Shown: piece after piece, positions 1-7,172 of the stretch
Numbering within the stretch: the first letter of the stretch is position 1
How the letters are laid out: each line of letters opens with the position of its first letter
Assembly (NCBI GenBank): GCA_021806845.1
Contig: JAKAPV010000010.1
Location: forward strand, 1 to 22,820
From: Bacillota bacterium
GTDB taxonomy: Bacteria > Bacillota > Sulfobacillia > JAJZYS01 > JAJYTV01
DNA: 22,820 nt
Reading direction: 5' to 3'
Translations under genes and position numbers: made by a program
The notes under the pieces: generated by a model
What the model saw: only the letters and a program-made list of their open reading frames with translations
Told to the model about the DNA's origin: nothing
Database searches by the model: none

Positions 1-1010
1 ATCAGGATGAGGATCTTGAGCAGCGGGACGATCACGACGAACGCGACACCCAGGAGGCCCGCGATGCCGACCGCGTCCTTGAGGAGGTAGGTCGAGCCGA
101 ACACCATCTCGGTGGCGTCCGAAAAGAGCTTGCCTACGACCGGGATGAACGTGTTCGCGAGGAACTTGCCGCTGCGCAGCGCCACGCCGTCCATCACCGG
201 GCCCGCGTTGCCGTAGATGGCCACGAGCCCGAGGAAGAGCGTGAGGCCCGCGCCCGTCGACCAGAGGCCGATCTGCCGCAGCAGTGTCGCGAGCCCGGAG
301 AGCTTGAAGCCGGTGACGTTGCCGATCACGTCCAGCACGACGCCGGCGATCAGGGCCGGAACCACGACGCCCTGCACCAGGATGGCGACGAGGTTGATGG
401 CGATGAGCATCAGGGGATGGTAGATGCCTGCCGTCGCGAAGGCGCCGACCCCGGCGAGGAGCAGGGTGACGAGCGGCAGGAGGGATTGCATCAGCCCGAC
501 GAGCAGCGAGATCGCCGATCGCACCGAGGCGACCGCACCGAAGAAGGTCGAGAGCGCGAGCACCGCCAGTGCGACGTAGACGGCAGCGGTGCCGAAGCGG
601 CTGACGTCCTGCCGGTCGAAGCTGTCGGCCAGCAGCTCGAGGAGCGCCGCGATCACCCCGAGGGCGAGCAGCTGGCCGAGCAGTCTCGCCTCGCTCGCGA
701 GGTCGCCCGTCATGACGCGCCAGAGGCTGGAGATGATGCCTCCCGCGGACAGCTGCCCGGAACCTTGCAGGACTCCCTGGACGATCGATTGCAGCGAGAG
801 GCTCGGCAGCTGCCCGCCGGTCGCCTGGTTGACCTGGCCGAGGAAGCTGTCGAGCGGCGACTGCTGGACAGTCTGCCAGGCGGGACTCATCTGCGGCGTG
901 AGCACCTGCGACTGGGTGGCGGCGGGGGGATTGGCTGCCCCCGCGACCGCCGGAAAGAGGACGAGGGCAAGCCCGACGAGCAGCGCTATCGCCCATGCCC
1001 GGCGGATCAC
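1..1010 (-). CDS. spoIIIAE: SpoIIIAE, stage III sporulation protein AE (3' end outside window)
   Basis: Multi-pass membrane protein of the SpoIIIA-SpoIIQ channel between mother cell and forespore. I read 336 codons and the gene continues past the left edge; the B. subtilis protein is about 400 residues, so roughly 60 C-terminal residues are missing. The N-terminus begins VIRRAWAIALL and forms a signal-like hydrophobic segment. It is followed by a polar region containing SPLDSFLGQVNQ, then many hydrophobic segments, with family-like stretches such as GIYHPLMLIAINLVA, IGNVTGFKLSGLATLLRQ and FIPVVGKLFSDATEMVFGS. I chose the GTG at 1010-1008: it overlaps the spoIIIAD stop as GTGA, and a GGGAG ribosome site lies about 8 bases upstream. 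No ATG is in frame nearby. It is the fifth gene of a minus-strand operon and is probably translated by coupling to spoIIIAD. Identification is firm from sequence and gene order. Confidence 0.93.
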   Translation of the reverse strand, partial: MIRRAWAIALLVGLALVLFPAVAGAANPPAATQSQVLTPQMSPAWQTVQQSPLDSFLGQVNQATGGQLPSLSLQSIVQGVLQGSGQLSAGGIISSLWRVMTGDLASEARLLGQLLALGVIAALLELLADSFDRQDVSRFGTAAVYVALAVLALSTFFGAVASVRSAISLLVGLMQSLLPLVTLLLAGVGAFATAGIYHPLMLIAINLVAILVQGVVVPALIAGVVLDVIGNVTGFKLSGLATLLRQIGLWSTGAGLTLFLGLVAIYGNAGPVMDGVALRSGKFLANTFIPVVGKLFSDATEMVFGSTYLLKDAVGIAGLLGVAFVVIVPLLKILIL

Positions 1011-1393
1011 AGCGCCACCCCCAATACCAGGTGCACGAGCGCGCCGACGATGGGCACCGCCAGGACCAGGATCAGCACCTTGCCGCCGAGCTCCACCTTC
1101 TGCGCGAGCGCCCCCTCGCCGGCGTCGCGGCTGACCTGTGCCGCGAACTCCGCGAGGTAGGCGATGCCGATGATCCGGAGCACGACGTCGATGTAGAGGA
1201 CATGTACCTGGCTGAGGGCTGCCAGCTCGTCGATCAGCCGGATGGCCCGGGCGAGCTGCGGCAGCACGAGGAGGAACAGGATGGCCCCTGCGGCGAGCGA
1301 TACGAGTACCGCGAACTCCGGGCGTTCGCGGCGCAGGACGTTGATCAGCACCACCGCGGCGAGCGCCACTCCCACGTAGGCTACGATGGCCAG
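1007..1393 (-). CDS. spoIIIAD: SpoIIIAD, stage III sporulation protein AD (likely CTG start)
   Basis: Small membrane protein of the SpoIIIA channel complex, 128 residues from the start chosen here (B. subtilis about 133). Family-like blocks are visible: ERPEFAVLVSLAAGAILF, YIDVVLRIIGIAYLAEFAAQ and VELGGKVLILVLAVPI. The first usual start codon in frame is a GTG at 1375. Using it would trim the conserved first hydrophobic segment, and no ribosome site precedes it. A strong G-rich site (GGGGGAGGGG, 1409-1400) lies 6 bases before a CTG at 1393-1391, giving an N-terminus of M/L-AIVAYVG. I therefore favour the CTG. If the GTG is used the protein has 122 residues. The stop overlaps the spoIIIAE start. 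Identity is firm; the start is an inference. Confidence 0.88.
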   Translation of the reverse strand: MAIVAYVGVALAAVVLINVLRRERPEFAVLVSLAAGAILFLLVLPQLARAIRLIDELAALSQVHVLYIDVVLRIIGIAYLAEFAAQVSRDAGEGALAQKVELGGKVLILVLAVPIVGALVHLVLGVAL

Positions 1394-1411
1394 TCGGCGC
1401 CCCTCCCCCGG

Positions 1412-1606
1412 TCAGAGATTGAACAGCGTCTTCACCGATGCGAAGAGTTGCGTCAAGAGGCCCACGACGACCATGAAGACGATCGATACGGCCGCGAGCG
1501 TCACGAGGTGGCCGATCTCCTCCTTGCCCGCCTTGGCCAGCACCGTGCTGATCACCGCGACGAGGACGCCGACGGCAGCCAGCTTGAAGATCAGATCGAT
1601 GTTCAG
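1412..1606 (-). CDS. spoIIIAC: SpoIIIAC, stage III sporulation protein AC (likely CTG start)
   Basis: Very small two-helix membrane protein of the SpoIIIA complex, 64 residues here against about 68 in B. subtilis. The translation reads LNIDLIFKLAAVGVLVAV at the start and continues with AKAGKEEIGHLVTLAAVS and FMVVVGLLTQLFASVKTL, matching the family along its length. No ATG, GTG or TTG is in frame before codon 17 or so, well inside the first conserved helix. A CTG at 1606-1604 sits 7 bases after GGAGGGGGG (1622-1614), ideal spacing, and aligns with the family N-terminus. I take it as the start. The gene lies between spoIIIAB (stop 1626-1628) and spoIIIAD. Gene finders that do not allow CTG will miss or truncate it. 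Confidence 0.87.
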   Translation of the reverse strand: MNIDLIFKLAAVGVLVAVISTVLAKAGKEEIGHLVTLAAVSIVFMVVVGLLTQLFASVKTLFNL

Positions 1607-1625
1607 AGCGGGTCCCCCCTCCGTA

Positions 1626-2144
1626 TCAGAGCAGCAGGAGCGCGAGCGCCATCCCTGCCGTCACTCCGAGCGTCCGCCACAGGCGCTCGCCCCTGCCGCG
1701 CTCGTCGGCCGCGCGCTGGCGCTGCACCCCGATGCGCGCGATGGCGTGCTCGAGATGCCGCGCGTGCTCCTCTCGCCCGAACTGGCCGAGCGCGTCCCCC
1801 AGTTCGCCGAGCGCGACGACGTCCTCCGGCCAAAGGCAGCTCAGGGGCCGCAGGCGCTCCAGTTCCTCACGCCAGACGTCCTGGACGCGCACATGCCCCT
1901 GCAGGCGCCGAGCCACGCGGAGCACAAACCCCCGCGTCGGAGCACGTAGCGTGCGCGCGATCTTCTCGAGCGCACGGGGCAGCTCGAGGGCGCCGTAGGC
2001 TACATCGCTCTGCAGGAGCTGCAGGAGCGCCTGCCACTCGTCGAGCTCTGAGACGCGGCGGCGCAGGCGGTCTGCGAACATGCTGCCGATCATGTAGCCC
2101 GCCCCTGCCACCGCGAGCGCCAGGGCGATCCGAAACGCGATCAT
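1626..2144 (-). CDS. spoIIIAB: SpoIIIAB, stage III sporulation protein AB
   Basis: Membrane-anchored component of the SpoIIIA export/channel complex, 172 residues, close to the usual length of about 171. It has an N-terminal membrane segment (IALALAVAGAGYMIGSMFAD), then an amphipathic helical domain containing LDEWQALLQLLQSDVAYG, where the LxxLxxEIxY-type motif of the family sits. It ends in a hydrophobic tail (LGVTAGMALALLLL). The ATG overlaps the spoIIIAA stop as ATGA, so translation is probably coupled. The start is fixed by that overlap. Confidence 0.92.
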   Translation of the reverse strand: MIAFRIALALAVAGAGYMIGSMFADRLRRRVSELDEWQALLQLLQSDVAYGALELPRALEKIARTLRAPTRGFVLRVARRLQGHVRVQDVWREELERLRPLSCLWPEDVVALGELGDALGQFGREEHARHLEHAIARIGVQRQRAADERGRGERLWRTLGVTAGMALALLLL

Positions 2145-3100
2145 CGCGAGGCACCCCGCAGTTCACGGCCCGTTTCGTCCTCGATGCGCAGCACGACGCC
2201 GGGGCGCGAGCCGGGGGACAGCAGGGCGAGGCGCCGGAACACCCGCTCCTCGAGGAGCCGGCGCATGCTCGGACGCCTTCGGGCCTCCGCAAGGTCTGCC
2301 GCGTGCGCCGTCGCGAGCACGCGCACTCCAGACCGCGCCGCGTCGAGCGCCGCAAGCGCATCGTCTTCGCCTCCCAGCTCATCCGTTACGAGCACCTCTG
2401 GCCCGAGAGACCTGAGCGCCATGCGCAGCCCGAGGATCTTCGGCAAGCCATCGAGTACGTCGGTTCGCTGACCGACGTCCCGCCCAGGCAGGCCGGCGCG
2501 GCACGCAGCGATCTCGGACCGCTCGTCGATCACGGCAACCTGGTGCGCGCGCAGCCCGTAGAGCCCGTCCGAAGCCGCACGCGCGAGGTCGCGAAGGAGC
2601 GTCGTCTTGCCGCTCCCGGGGGACCCGACGAGCAGAGTCGGCAAGATCTCCTCGCCTTCGCGCAGCCAGGAGACGAGCCCCTGCGCCGCGCCCTCCACGC
2701 TGCGGGCGATGCGGTAGTTGAGGCCGGAGATGTCGCGGACGGCGAGGCGTCCGCCGCTCGCGGCAGCCCAGCGGCCGGCGACGCCCACCCGGTGACCACC
2801 GGGGATGGTCAGGAAGCCTTGGCCGATCTCGTCTTCCCAGGCGTAGAGGGAGTGCTGCGTCAGGTGCTCGAGGCACTCGCGCAGATCCCCGGGCGTGATG
2901 GACGGACCCCGCGACCACTCCGCGCGGCCAAGGAGGAGGATGCGCGCGTCTCTGCCGGCGCGCAGCCGCAGTTCCCGAGCGTGCGTCCAGACATCGCCCG
3001 GTGCCGCGTCGAGCACGCCTGCGAGGCGCGCGGACAGGTAAGGACGGAGCGCCGCCCACACCCCGGCTCCAGACGCGGGGCGCTCCGCGAGCATGGGCAT
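2141..3100 (-). CDS. spoIIIAA: SpoIIIAA, stage III sporulation ATPase
   Basis: Cytosolic secretion-type ATPase of the SpoIIIA complex, thought to power the mother-cell to forespore channel. It has 319 residues, a normal length. A Walker A motif GSPGSGKT is at residues 159-166, a VIDERSEIA block at about 190-198, and a Walker-B-like stretch EVLVTDELGG at about 235-244. The N-terminal domain contains the family block LRLRAGR and IPGGHRVGVAGR. The start is the ATG at 3100, preceded by GGAAGGTGG about 5 bases upstream; a second in-frame ATG two codons later is also possible. It is the first gene of the minus-strand spoIIIA operon. In other spore formers this operon is transcribed by sigma-E in the mother cell. 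Confidence 0.95.
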   Translation of the reverse strand: MPMLAERPASGAGVWAALRPYLSARLAGVLDAAPGDVWTHARELRLRAGRDARILLLGRAEWSRGPSITPGDLRECLEHLTQHSLYAWEDEIGQGFLTIPGGHRVGVAGRWAAASGGRLAVRDISGLNYRIARSVEGAAQGLVSWLREGEEILPTLLVGSPGSGKTTLLRDLARAASDGLYGLRAHQVAVIDERSEIAACRAGLPGRDVGQRTDVLDGLPKILGLRMALRSLGPEVLVTDELGGEDDALAALDAARSGVRVLATAHAADLAEARRRPSMRRLLEERVFRRLALLSPGSRPGVVLRIEDETGRELRGASR

Positions 3101-3120
3101 GCCACCACCTTCCGGAACCT

Positions 3121-3149
3121 AGTGCTATGTGGCAAGCGCTGGGAATAGT
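3121..3149 (-). promoter_or_regulatory. Possible sigma-E-like promoter of the spoIIIA operon
   Basis: On the minus strand, CATAGCACT (3129-3121) resembles the sigma-E -10 element (consensus near CATACAnT). It lies about 14 bases after an ATT-containing -35 candidate, ACTATT at 3149-3144. A transcript starting just downstream would give a short leader of about 15-20 bases before the spoIIIAA start. The match is imperfect. It rests mainly on position and on the known sigma-E control of spoIIIA in B. subtilis. Confidence 0.25.
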
Positions 3150-3159
3150 CCAACCGTCT

Positions 3160-3197
3160 CAGGAGGAGTCGCGGCGAAGATCGACAAACTCCTCCTG
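3160..3197. repeat. 10-bp inverted repeat whose arms resemble ribosome-binding sites
   Basis: Perfect inverted repeat CAGGAGGAGT (3160-3169) and ACTCCTCCTG (3188-3197) with an 18-base spacer, in the gap between the divergent spoIIIAA and RocB-like genes. In an RNA made from either strand one arm contains AGGAGGAG, a near-perfect Shine-Dalgarno sequence, held in the stem by the other arm. No T-run follows, so it is not a standard terminator. It could be a protein-binding site or a leader structure for the plus-strand gene at 3223. Function unknown. Confidence 0.5.
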
Positions 3198-3222
3198 GCA
3201 AGAGACGTGAGGAAGTGGGACG

Positions 3223-4741
3223 TTGCTGAGTCCGCGGGAGATCGAGGAGATCGCGCTGGACCTCGTCGCAATCCGGTCGGTGAACGGCACGCCGGGGGAG
3301 GCGGCCGTCATCGGGCATCTCGAAGAGCGGCTAAGGTCCGCCGCCTCCGCAGGGCGGACCTTCAGGATTCACTTGATCCCGCCCGCGGGCGATCCCCTCC
3401 AGCGCCCGACGCTGCTTGCGCACGCGCCCGGCAGAGGCAGCAAGGGGGTATTGCTGCTCGGCCACATCGACACCGTGGGGACGGACGATTACCTCGACCT
3501 CGCGGATCTCGCCACAAGACCGCTCCAACTGACAGAACGAATTGCCCGGGGAGCCCTTGGCGAAGAGCTCGCGCAGCGCGCGCGGTCTGGAGAGTGGCTC
3601 TTCGGGCGGGGACTCCTCGACATGAAGTCCGGGGTCGCCGCCGCACTCGCCGCCTTCCTGACCCTCGCACAGAGCCAGACGGATATCCACGTCCTCTTCG
3701 CCGCGACGCCAGACGAGGAGGGCGCCTCGCACGGCATCGGGGCGCTCGATGCGTGGCTGCCGGGCTACCTGCAGGCGGAGGGTATGTCGCTCGGGGCTGT
3801 CCTCAACACGGATTACACGACGGCCCTGCCGGGAGACGGGGGTGCCTTCCACGCCTACGCGGGCAGCACGGGAAAGCTGCTGCCTGCCGTCTACGTGCAG
3901 GGACTTCCGAGCCACGCGGCGGAACCGGAGCGGGGTCTCGATCCGAGCGCCGTCCTGGCTGCGGTCACCGGGGAGGTCGCCTACAGCGAGGCCCTGCGCG
4001 ATGGAGAGGGGGACGATCTCGCGCCGCCGCCCGTCTCCCTCCTCGCACGCGACGACAAACCGTTCTACGACGTCCAGACCGCGATGAGCGCCAGCGCCTA
4101 CTACAACCTCTTCCACCGAGGGAGTCCACCCGGCCGCCAGCTCGAGCGCTTCCGCGCGCAGGCGCAGGCGGGCGTCGACCGCTTTTGCGCGCACGCGGGA
4201 TCTTGGGCTGCCGCGCGTGCGGGTCCTCACCTTCGCCGAACTCTTGCAGGCTGCGCCGTCGCCTCCGCAGATCGACCTAAGCGCGCTCGACGTGCGCGAG
4301 GGCGCCCGCCGCGTTGTCGCGTCGCTGGCCGCAAGCGCCTTCCCGGGTCAGCCGATCGCAGTCTGCTACTTCGCGGGCCCCCTGATCCCGAGCGTCGAGA
4401 GCCCCGCCTGGGCGGCAGACGCCCTGCGCGCGGCCATTGCCGCGGAAGGCGTGAATTACAAGCTCCACCGCCACTACCCCTACATCTCGGACCTCTCGTA
4501 TCTCGCCGCTTCGCCCGACTGGAGCGACCCCGCGTTTCCGCGCAACTTCCCTCCGGCGGCCTGCGGGGCCGATGCCGGAAGGCAGCCGCGCCTCGCACTC
4601 GCTCCGCTGATGATCGGCCCGCACGGGTTCGGAGCGCACCAGCCGGGAGAGCGGGTCCTGCGCCGCCATGCGTTCGAGATCCTGCCGAGGCTGCTCGTGC
4701 GCGCCGCGCTCGAACTCGCCAAGGCGCAGCCGGCCGACTAG
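3223..4741 (+). pseudogene. RocB-like M20 family metallopeptidase, disrupted by a single-base frameshift
   Basis: Resembles the RocB branch of M20 zinc peptidases/deacylases; RocB belongs to the arginine-utilisation gene set, but its exact reaction is uncertain. The first part starts at TTG 3223 after GAGGAAGTGG. It carries the metal-site motifs GHIDTVG (His81, Asp83), GRGLLDMKSG (Asp133) and ATPDEEGASHG (Glu165/166). At about 4190-4200 the homologous frame is lost. The rest of the family domain continues in the next frame up to the TAG at 4739-4741, with RVLTFAELLQAAP, HRHYPYISDLSYLA and a C-terminal GPHGFGAHQPGERVLRRHAF. Removing one G from the GGG at 4197-4199 restores ...HADLGLPRVRVLTF..., one protein of about 505 residues (RocB is about 566). 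The cause may be a real mutation or a sequencing/assembly error. All catalytic motifs are intact, which favours an error or a recent event. Confidence 0.78.
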
Positions 4742-4755
4742 CCTGCCGGGAGGAG

Positions 4756-5859
4756 ATGGCAGTCACGCTCACGGCACGTCAGCTGAACCGCGCGTCGCTC
4801 GCGCGCCAGATGCTCCTTGCCCGCAGTGACCTCGGAGCCGTCTCGGCGATCGGGATGCTCGGTGGCCTGAACGCGCAGCATGTCCTTTCCCCGTACATCT
4901 CGCTCTGGTCGCGGCTGAGGGATTTCAGGGCCGCGGAGCTGGAGGCGGCGATCACCGAGGGACGCGTGCTCAAGGCGACCCTGATGCGGGGGACATTGCA
5001 TCTCGTGCGCTCCGAGGACCACGCCGCCCTGTGGCGGGCGCTCGGCCCGGCGCTGAGCAGGGCGTTTCAAGGCTTCTTTCCGAAGGAATCCCGCAGCATC
5101 GATGCGGGCCGCCTCACCGACCTGGTGCGGGAGGCGCTCACCGATGCCCCGATGGCATACCGCGATCTGGAGGCGCACCTCGCCGGGTTCTTTCCGGACC
5201 TGCGGCCACAGAGCCTCTCCTTCGCCGCCAAGGCCTTGGCGCCGGTAGTGCAGTTGCCGCCGTCCGGACTGCGATCCCATGCGGGGCCGGCGTCCTACGG
5301 CTGGGTCGGGACAGGACATGGCCAAGAGACACCGGAGCGGGACCTCGCCGCGCTCCTGCAGGCCTACCTCGCCGCGTTCGGCCCGGCGACCGCCCAGGAT
5401 GTGCAGCAGTGGTCCGGTTTGCCGGCGGCGGCGGTGCGCGAGGCGATCACGTCCGTCCAGGACCTCCTGCGACTCGAGGGCCCTGGGGGGGCGGAATACC
5501 TCGACCTGCCCGATGCCGCGATCCCGCCCGAGGACACCGCCGCGCCTGCTAGGTTCCTGCCTCGCTGGGACAATCTTCTCCTGGCGTATAGGGATCGCGC
5601 CCGCGTGCTGCCGCAAGCCTTCCGCGCCGCCGTGATCCAGCGAGACGGCCGCGTGCTCCCGACCTACCTCCTGGACGGCTATGTGGCCGGCCTCTGGCAA
5701 GGGGAGGAGAGCGCGTCTGCGGCCACCGTCACGCTGATGCCCTTGCAGGGGTTCGACGGAGAAGAGAAGGACGCTCTGGAAGCGGAGGCGCTCAAACTCG
5801 GCCGCTGGCTTCACCCCGCAGCCAAGAACCATGCGGTGCGCTATGGAGTTCTTACATGA
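4756..5859 (+). CDS. Winged-helix DNA-binding protein, YcaQ/AlkZ-like (HTH_42) family
   Basis: 367 residues, matching the HTH_42 superfamily, which includes the bacterial DNA glycosylases AlkZ and YcaQ that unhook crosslinked or alkylated bases. Family landmarks are an N-terminal LNRASLARQMLLARS and GMLGGLNAQHVLSPYISLWS at about residues 33-52. The latter is the position of the Q-x-Q catalytic motif in AlkZ; here the motif reads N-A-Q. Further landmarks are LMRGTLHLV at about 76-84 and a C-terminal FLPRWDNLLLAYRDRARVLP. Because the first Gln of the motif is Asn, glycosylase activity is uncertain; most members of this broader family have no assigned function. The start ATG at 4756 directly follows GGGAGGAG, an unusually short spacing, 14 bases after the RocB-like stop. 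An open frame running from 3223 into this gene is fortuitous. Confidence 0.82.
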   Translation: MAVTLTARQLNRASLARQMLLARSDLGAVSAIGMLGGLNAQHVLSPYISLWSRLRDFRAAELEAAITEGRVLKATLMRGTLHLVRSEDHAALWRALGPALSRAFQGFFPKESRSIDAGRLTDLVREALTDAPMAYRDLEAHLAGFFPDLRPQSLSFAAKALAPVVQLPPSGLRSHAGPASYGWVGTGHGQETPERDLAALLQAYLAAFGPATAQDVQQWSGLPAAAVREAITSVQDLLRLEGPGGAEYLDLPDAAIPPEDTAAPARFLPRWDNLLLAYRDRARVLPQAFRAAVIQRDGRVLPTYLLDGYVAGLWQGEESASAATVTLMPLQGFDGEEKDALEAEALKLGRWLHPAAKNHAVRYGVLT

Positions 5860-5881
5860 ACTGCGATTTGGGGGTGACGGC

Positions 5882-7123
5882 GTGAAGATGAAGGCAGCGC
5901 TCTGCGCGGCGGCGACCGCGCTCATCGTTGCAGGCTGCGGTTCCCCGACGGCGCGGCAGCCCGTGTCCTCGCACCGAAAGGCAGACAAGACCACCAATCA
6001 AAATACCGAAGTCTCGGCCCCGCCCACGCAGCCGCAGGGAACAACGGTAGCCACCGCACCGCCACCTGAGCTCCAGAAGATCGACATGCTGAGTCAGACC
6101 GCGGGCTGGGCGCTGCTCTCGGATGGCAGCGTGCTGAAGACATCCGATGGGGGCGCGCAGTGGACGGATGCCACGCCGCCGGTTCTGCAGGGCACTTCCC
6201 CAGCTTCGGTGAAAGTGCGTGCGGCCTTCCCGGATGCGCAGCACGCCGTCCTCTTTATCGGAACGGAGAACGGGGGGATGGTCTCTTCCCTTGCCGTCTA
6301 CGCCACATCCGACGGCGGAGCCTCCTGGACGACCGCCGCGGTCCCGCTCGGACAGAGATCGTATGTGAATGAGTTCCAGGTACAGTTTGTTAACGACAAT
6401 GTTGGCTATGTCCTTCTCCACGATGGAGTAGCGGCTGGCAGCGAAGGGGTCACGCTTCTGCGTTCGGTGAATGGCGGGTCCCAATGGACCATTGCCGCAA
6501 ACGGCACGCCAACGGCGCAGAACCCACCCTTGATCTTCGGCGGCGACAAGAGCGGCTTTGGGTTCCTAAATCCGCTAAAAGGATGGATTACCGGACAGTG
6601 GGCCGCAGATTCAATTCTCCTCTACGCGACCGACGACGGAGGCGCGCACTGGAGTACTCCGGTTCTTCCCATCCCATCGGGACTGAACGCCGCCGGAGGT
6701 GATGCGGAGAGTCTACCCCCCGTGTTTTTCGGCCCGTCGGACGCGGTAATGCCGGTGGAATTCCAAGCTAGCGGCGGGAAGACGGTGTTCTACCTAACGA
6801 CGGACGGCGGTGCGACTTGGACTCCGACGACCTCCGTCCCGACCGAGTCCTCACCTGCGCCCTGGTCTTTTGCCAATCCGTCCGCCGGCTTTGTCATCAC
6901 GAACTCCGCAACGCTCTACCGCACGACCGACGGCGGGGCGCAGTGGACGGCGGTGCAGCCGAACATCTCGCTGCAGAACACGACAGAGCTCGATTTCGTC
7001 AGCGCGCAGACTGGATGGGCGGTGGTCAACGGCTCGCTGCTTGCGACCTCGAACGGCGGCCAGACCTGGACGCAGGTACCGCTCAGCATTGCGGTCCACT
7101 TGGCACCCACGGGTCAGAACTGA
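5882..7123 (+). CDS. Exported lipoprotein with YCF48/Asp-box (BNR-like) repeats, first copy
   Basis: Predicted lipoprotein of 413 residues. The N-terminus VKMKAALCAAATALIVAGC ends in a lipobox with Cys19, followed by a Ser/Thr/Pro/Gln-rich linker (to about residue 65). The rest is a beta-propeller-like repeat domain with seven Asp-box motifs of the S/T-x-D/N-G-G-x-x-W type: KTSDGGAQW (86), ATSDGGASW (141), RSVNGGSQW (194), ATDDGGAHW (249), LTTDGGATW (305), RTTDGGAQW (347) and ATSNGGQTW (388). Such repeats occur in YCF48/Hcf136 photosystem II assembly factors, sialidases and sortilins. In Bacillota they appear in surface proteins of unknown role. I chose GTG 5882 (ATG 5888 is also possible) because GGGGGTGA precedes it. 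It starts 22 bases after the winged-helix gene and may be co-transcribed with it. The middle of the gene is visibly richer in A+T than its neighbours. Confidence 0.85.
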   Translation: MKMKAALCAAATALIVAGCGSPTARQPVSSHRKADKTTNQNTEVSAPPTQPQGTTVATAPPPELQKIDMLSQTAGWALLSDGSVLKTSDGGAQWTDATPPVLQGTSPASVKVRAAFPDAQHAVLFIGTENGGMVSSLAVYATSDGGASWTTAAVPLGQRSYVNEFQVQFVNDNVGYVLLHDGVAAGSEGVTLLRSVNGGSQWTIAANGTPTAQNPPLIFGGDKSGFGFLNPLKGWITGQWAADSILLYATDDGGAHWSTPVLPIPSGLNAAGGDAESLPPVFFGPSDAVMPVEFQASGGKTVFYLTTDGGATWTPTTSVPTESSPAPWSFANPSAGFVITNSATLYRTTDGGAQWTAVQPNISLQNTTELDFVSAQTGWAVVNGSLLATSNGGQTWTQVPLSIAVHLAPTGQN

Positions 7124-7172
7124 CGCGAGAAGGCACCTCGGGGGATACCCGCGACCTAAAGGAGGCGAGGCC

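Noticed and set aside
995..3148. A 717-codon plus-strand open frame opposite spoIIIAA-AD
   Set aside because: Shadow of the minus-strand spoIIIA genes, which match their families in sequence and order.
4181..4220. Programmed ribosomal frameshifting in the RocB-like gene
   Set aside because: No slippery heptamer of the usual X-XXY-YYZ kind, no internal ribosome-like stimulator and no obvious downstream pseudoknot; a one-base indel is simpler.
3223..5859. A continuous 878-codon open frame joining the M20 peptidase N-terminus to the winged-helix protein
   Set aside because: Codons between about 4200 and 4755 translate to Arg/Ala/Pro-rich noise while the real peptidase C-terminus lies in another frame; the winged-helix gene has its own ribosome site and ATG. 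It is a product of the frameshift, not a gene fusion.
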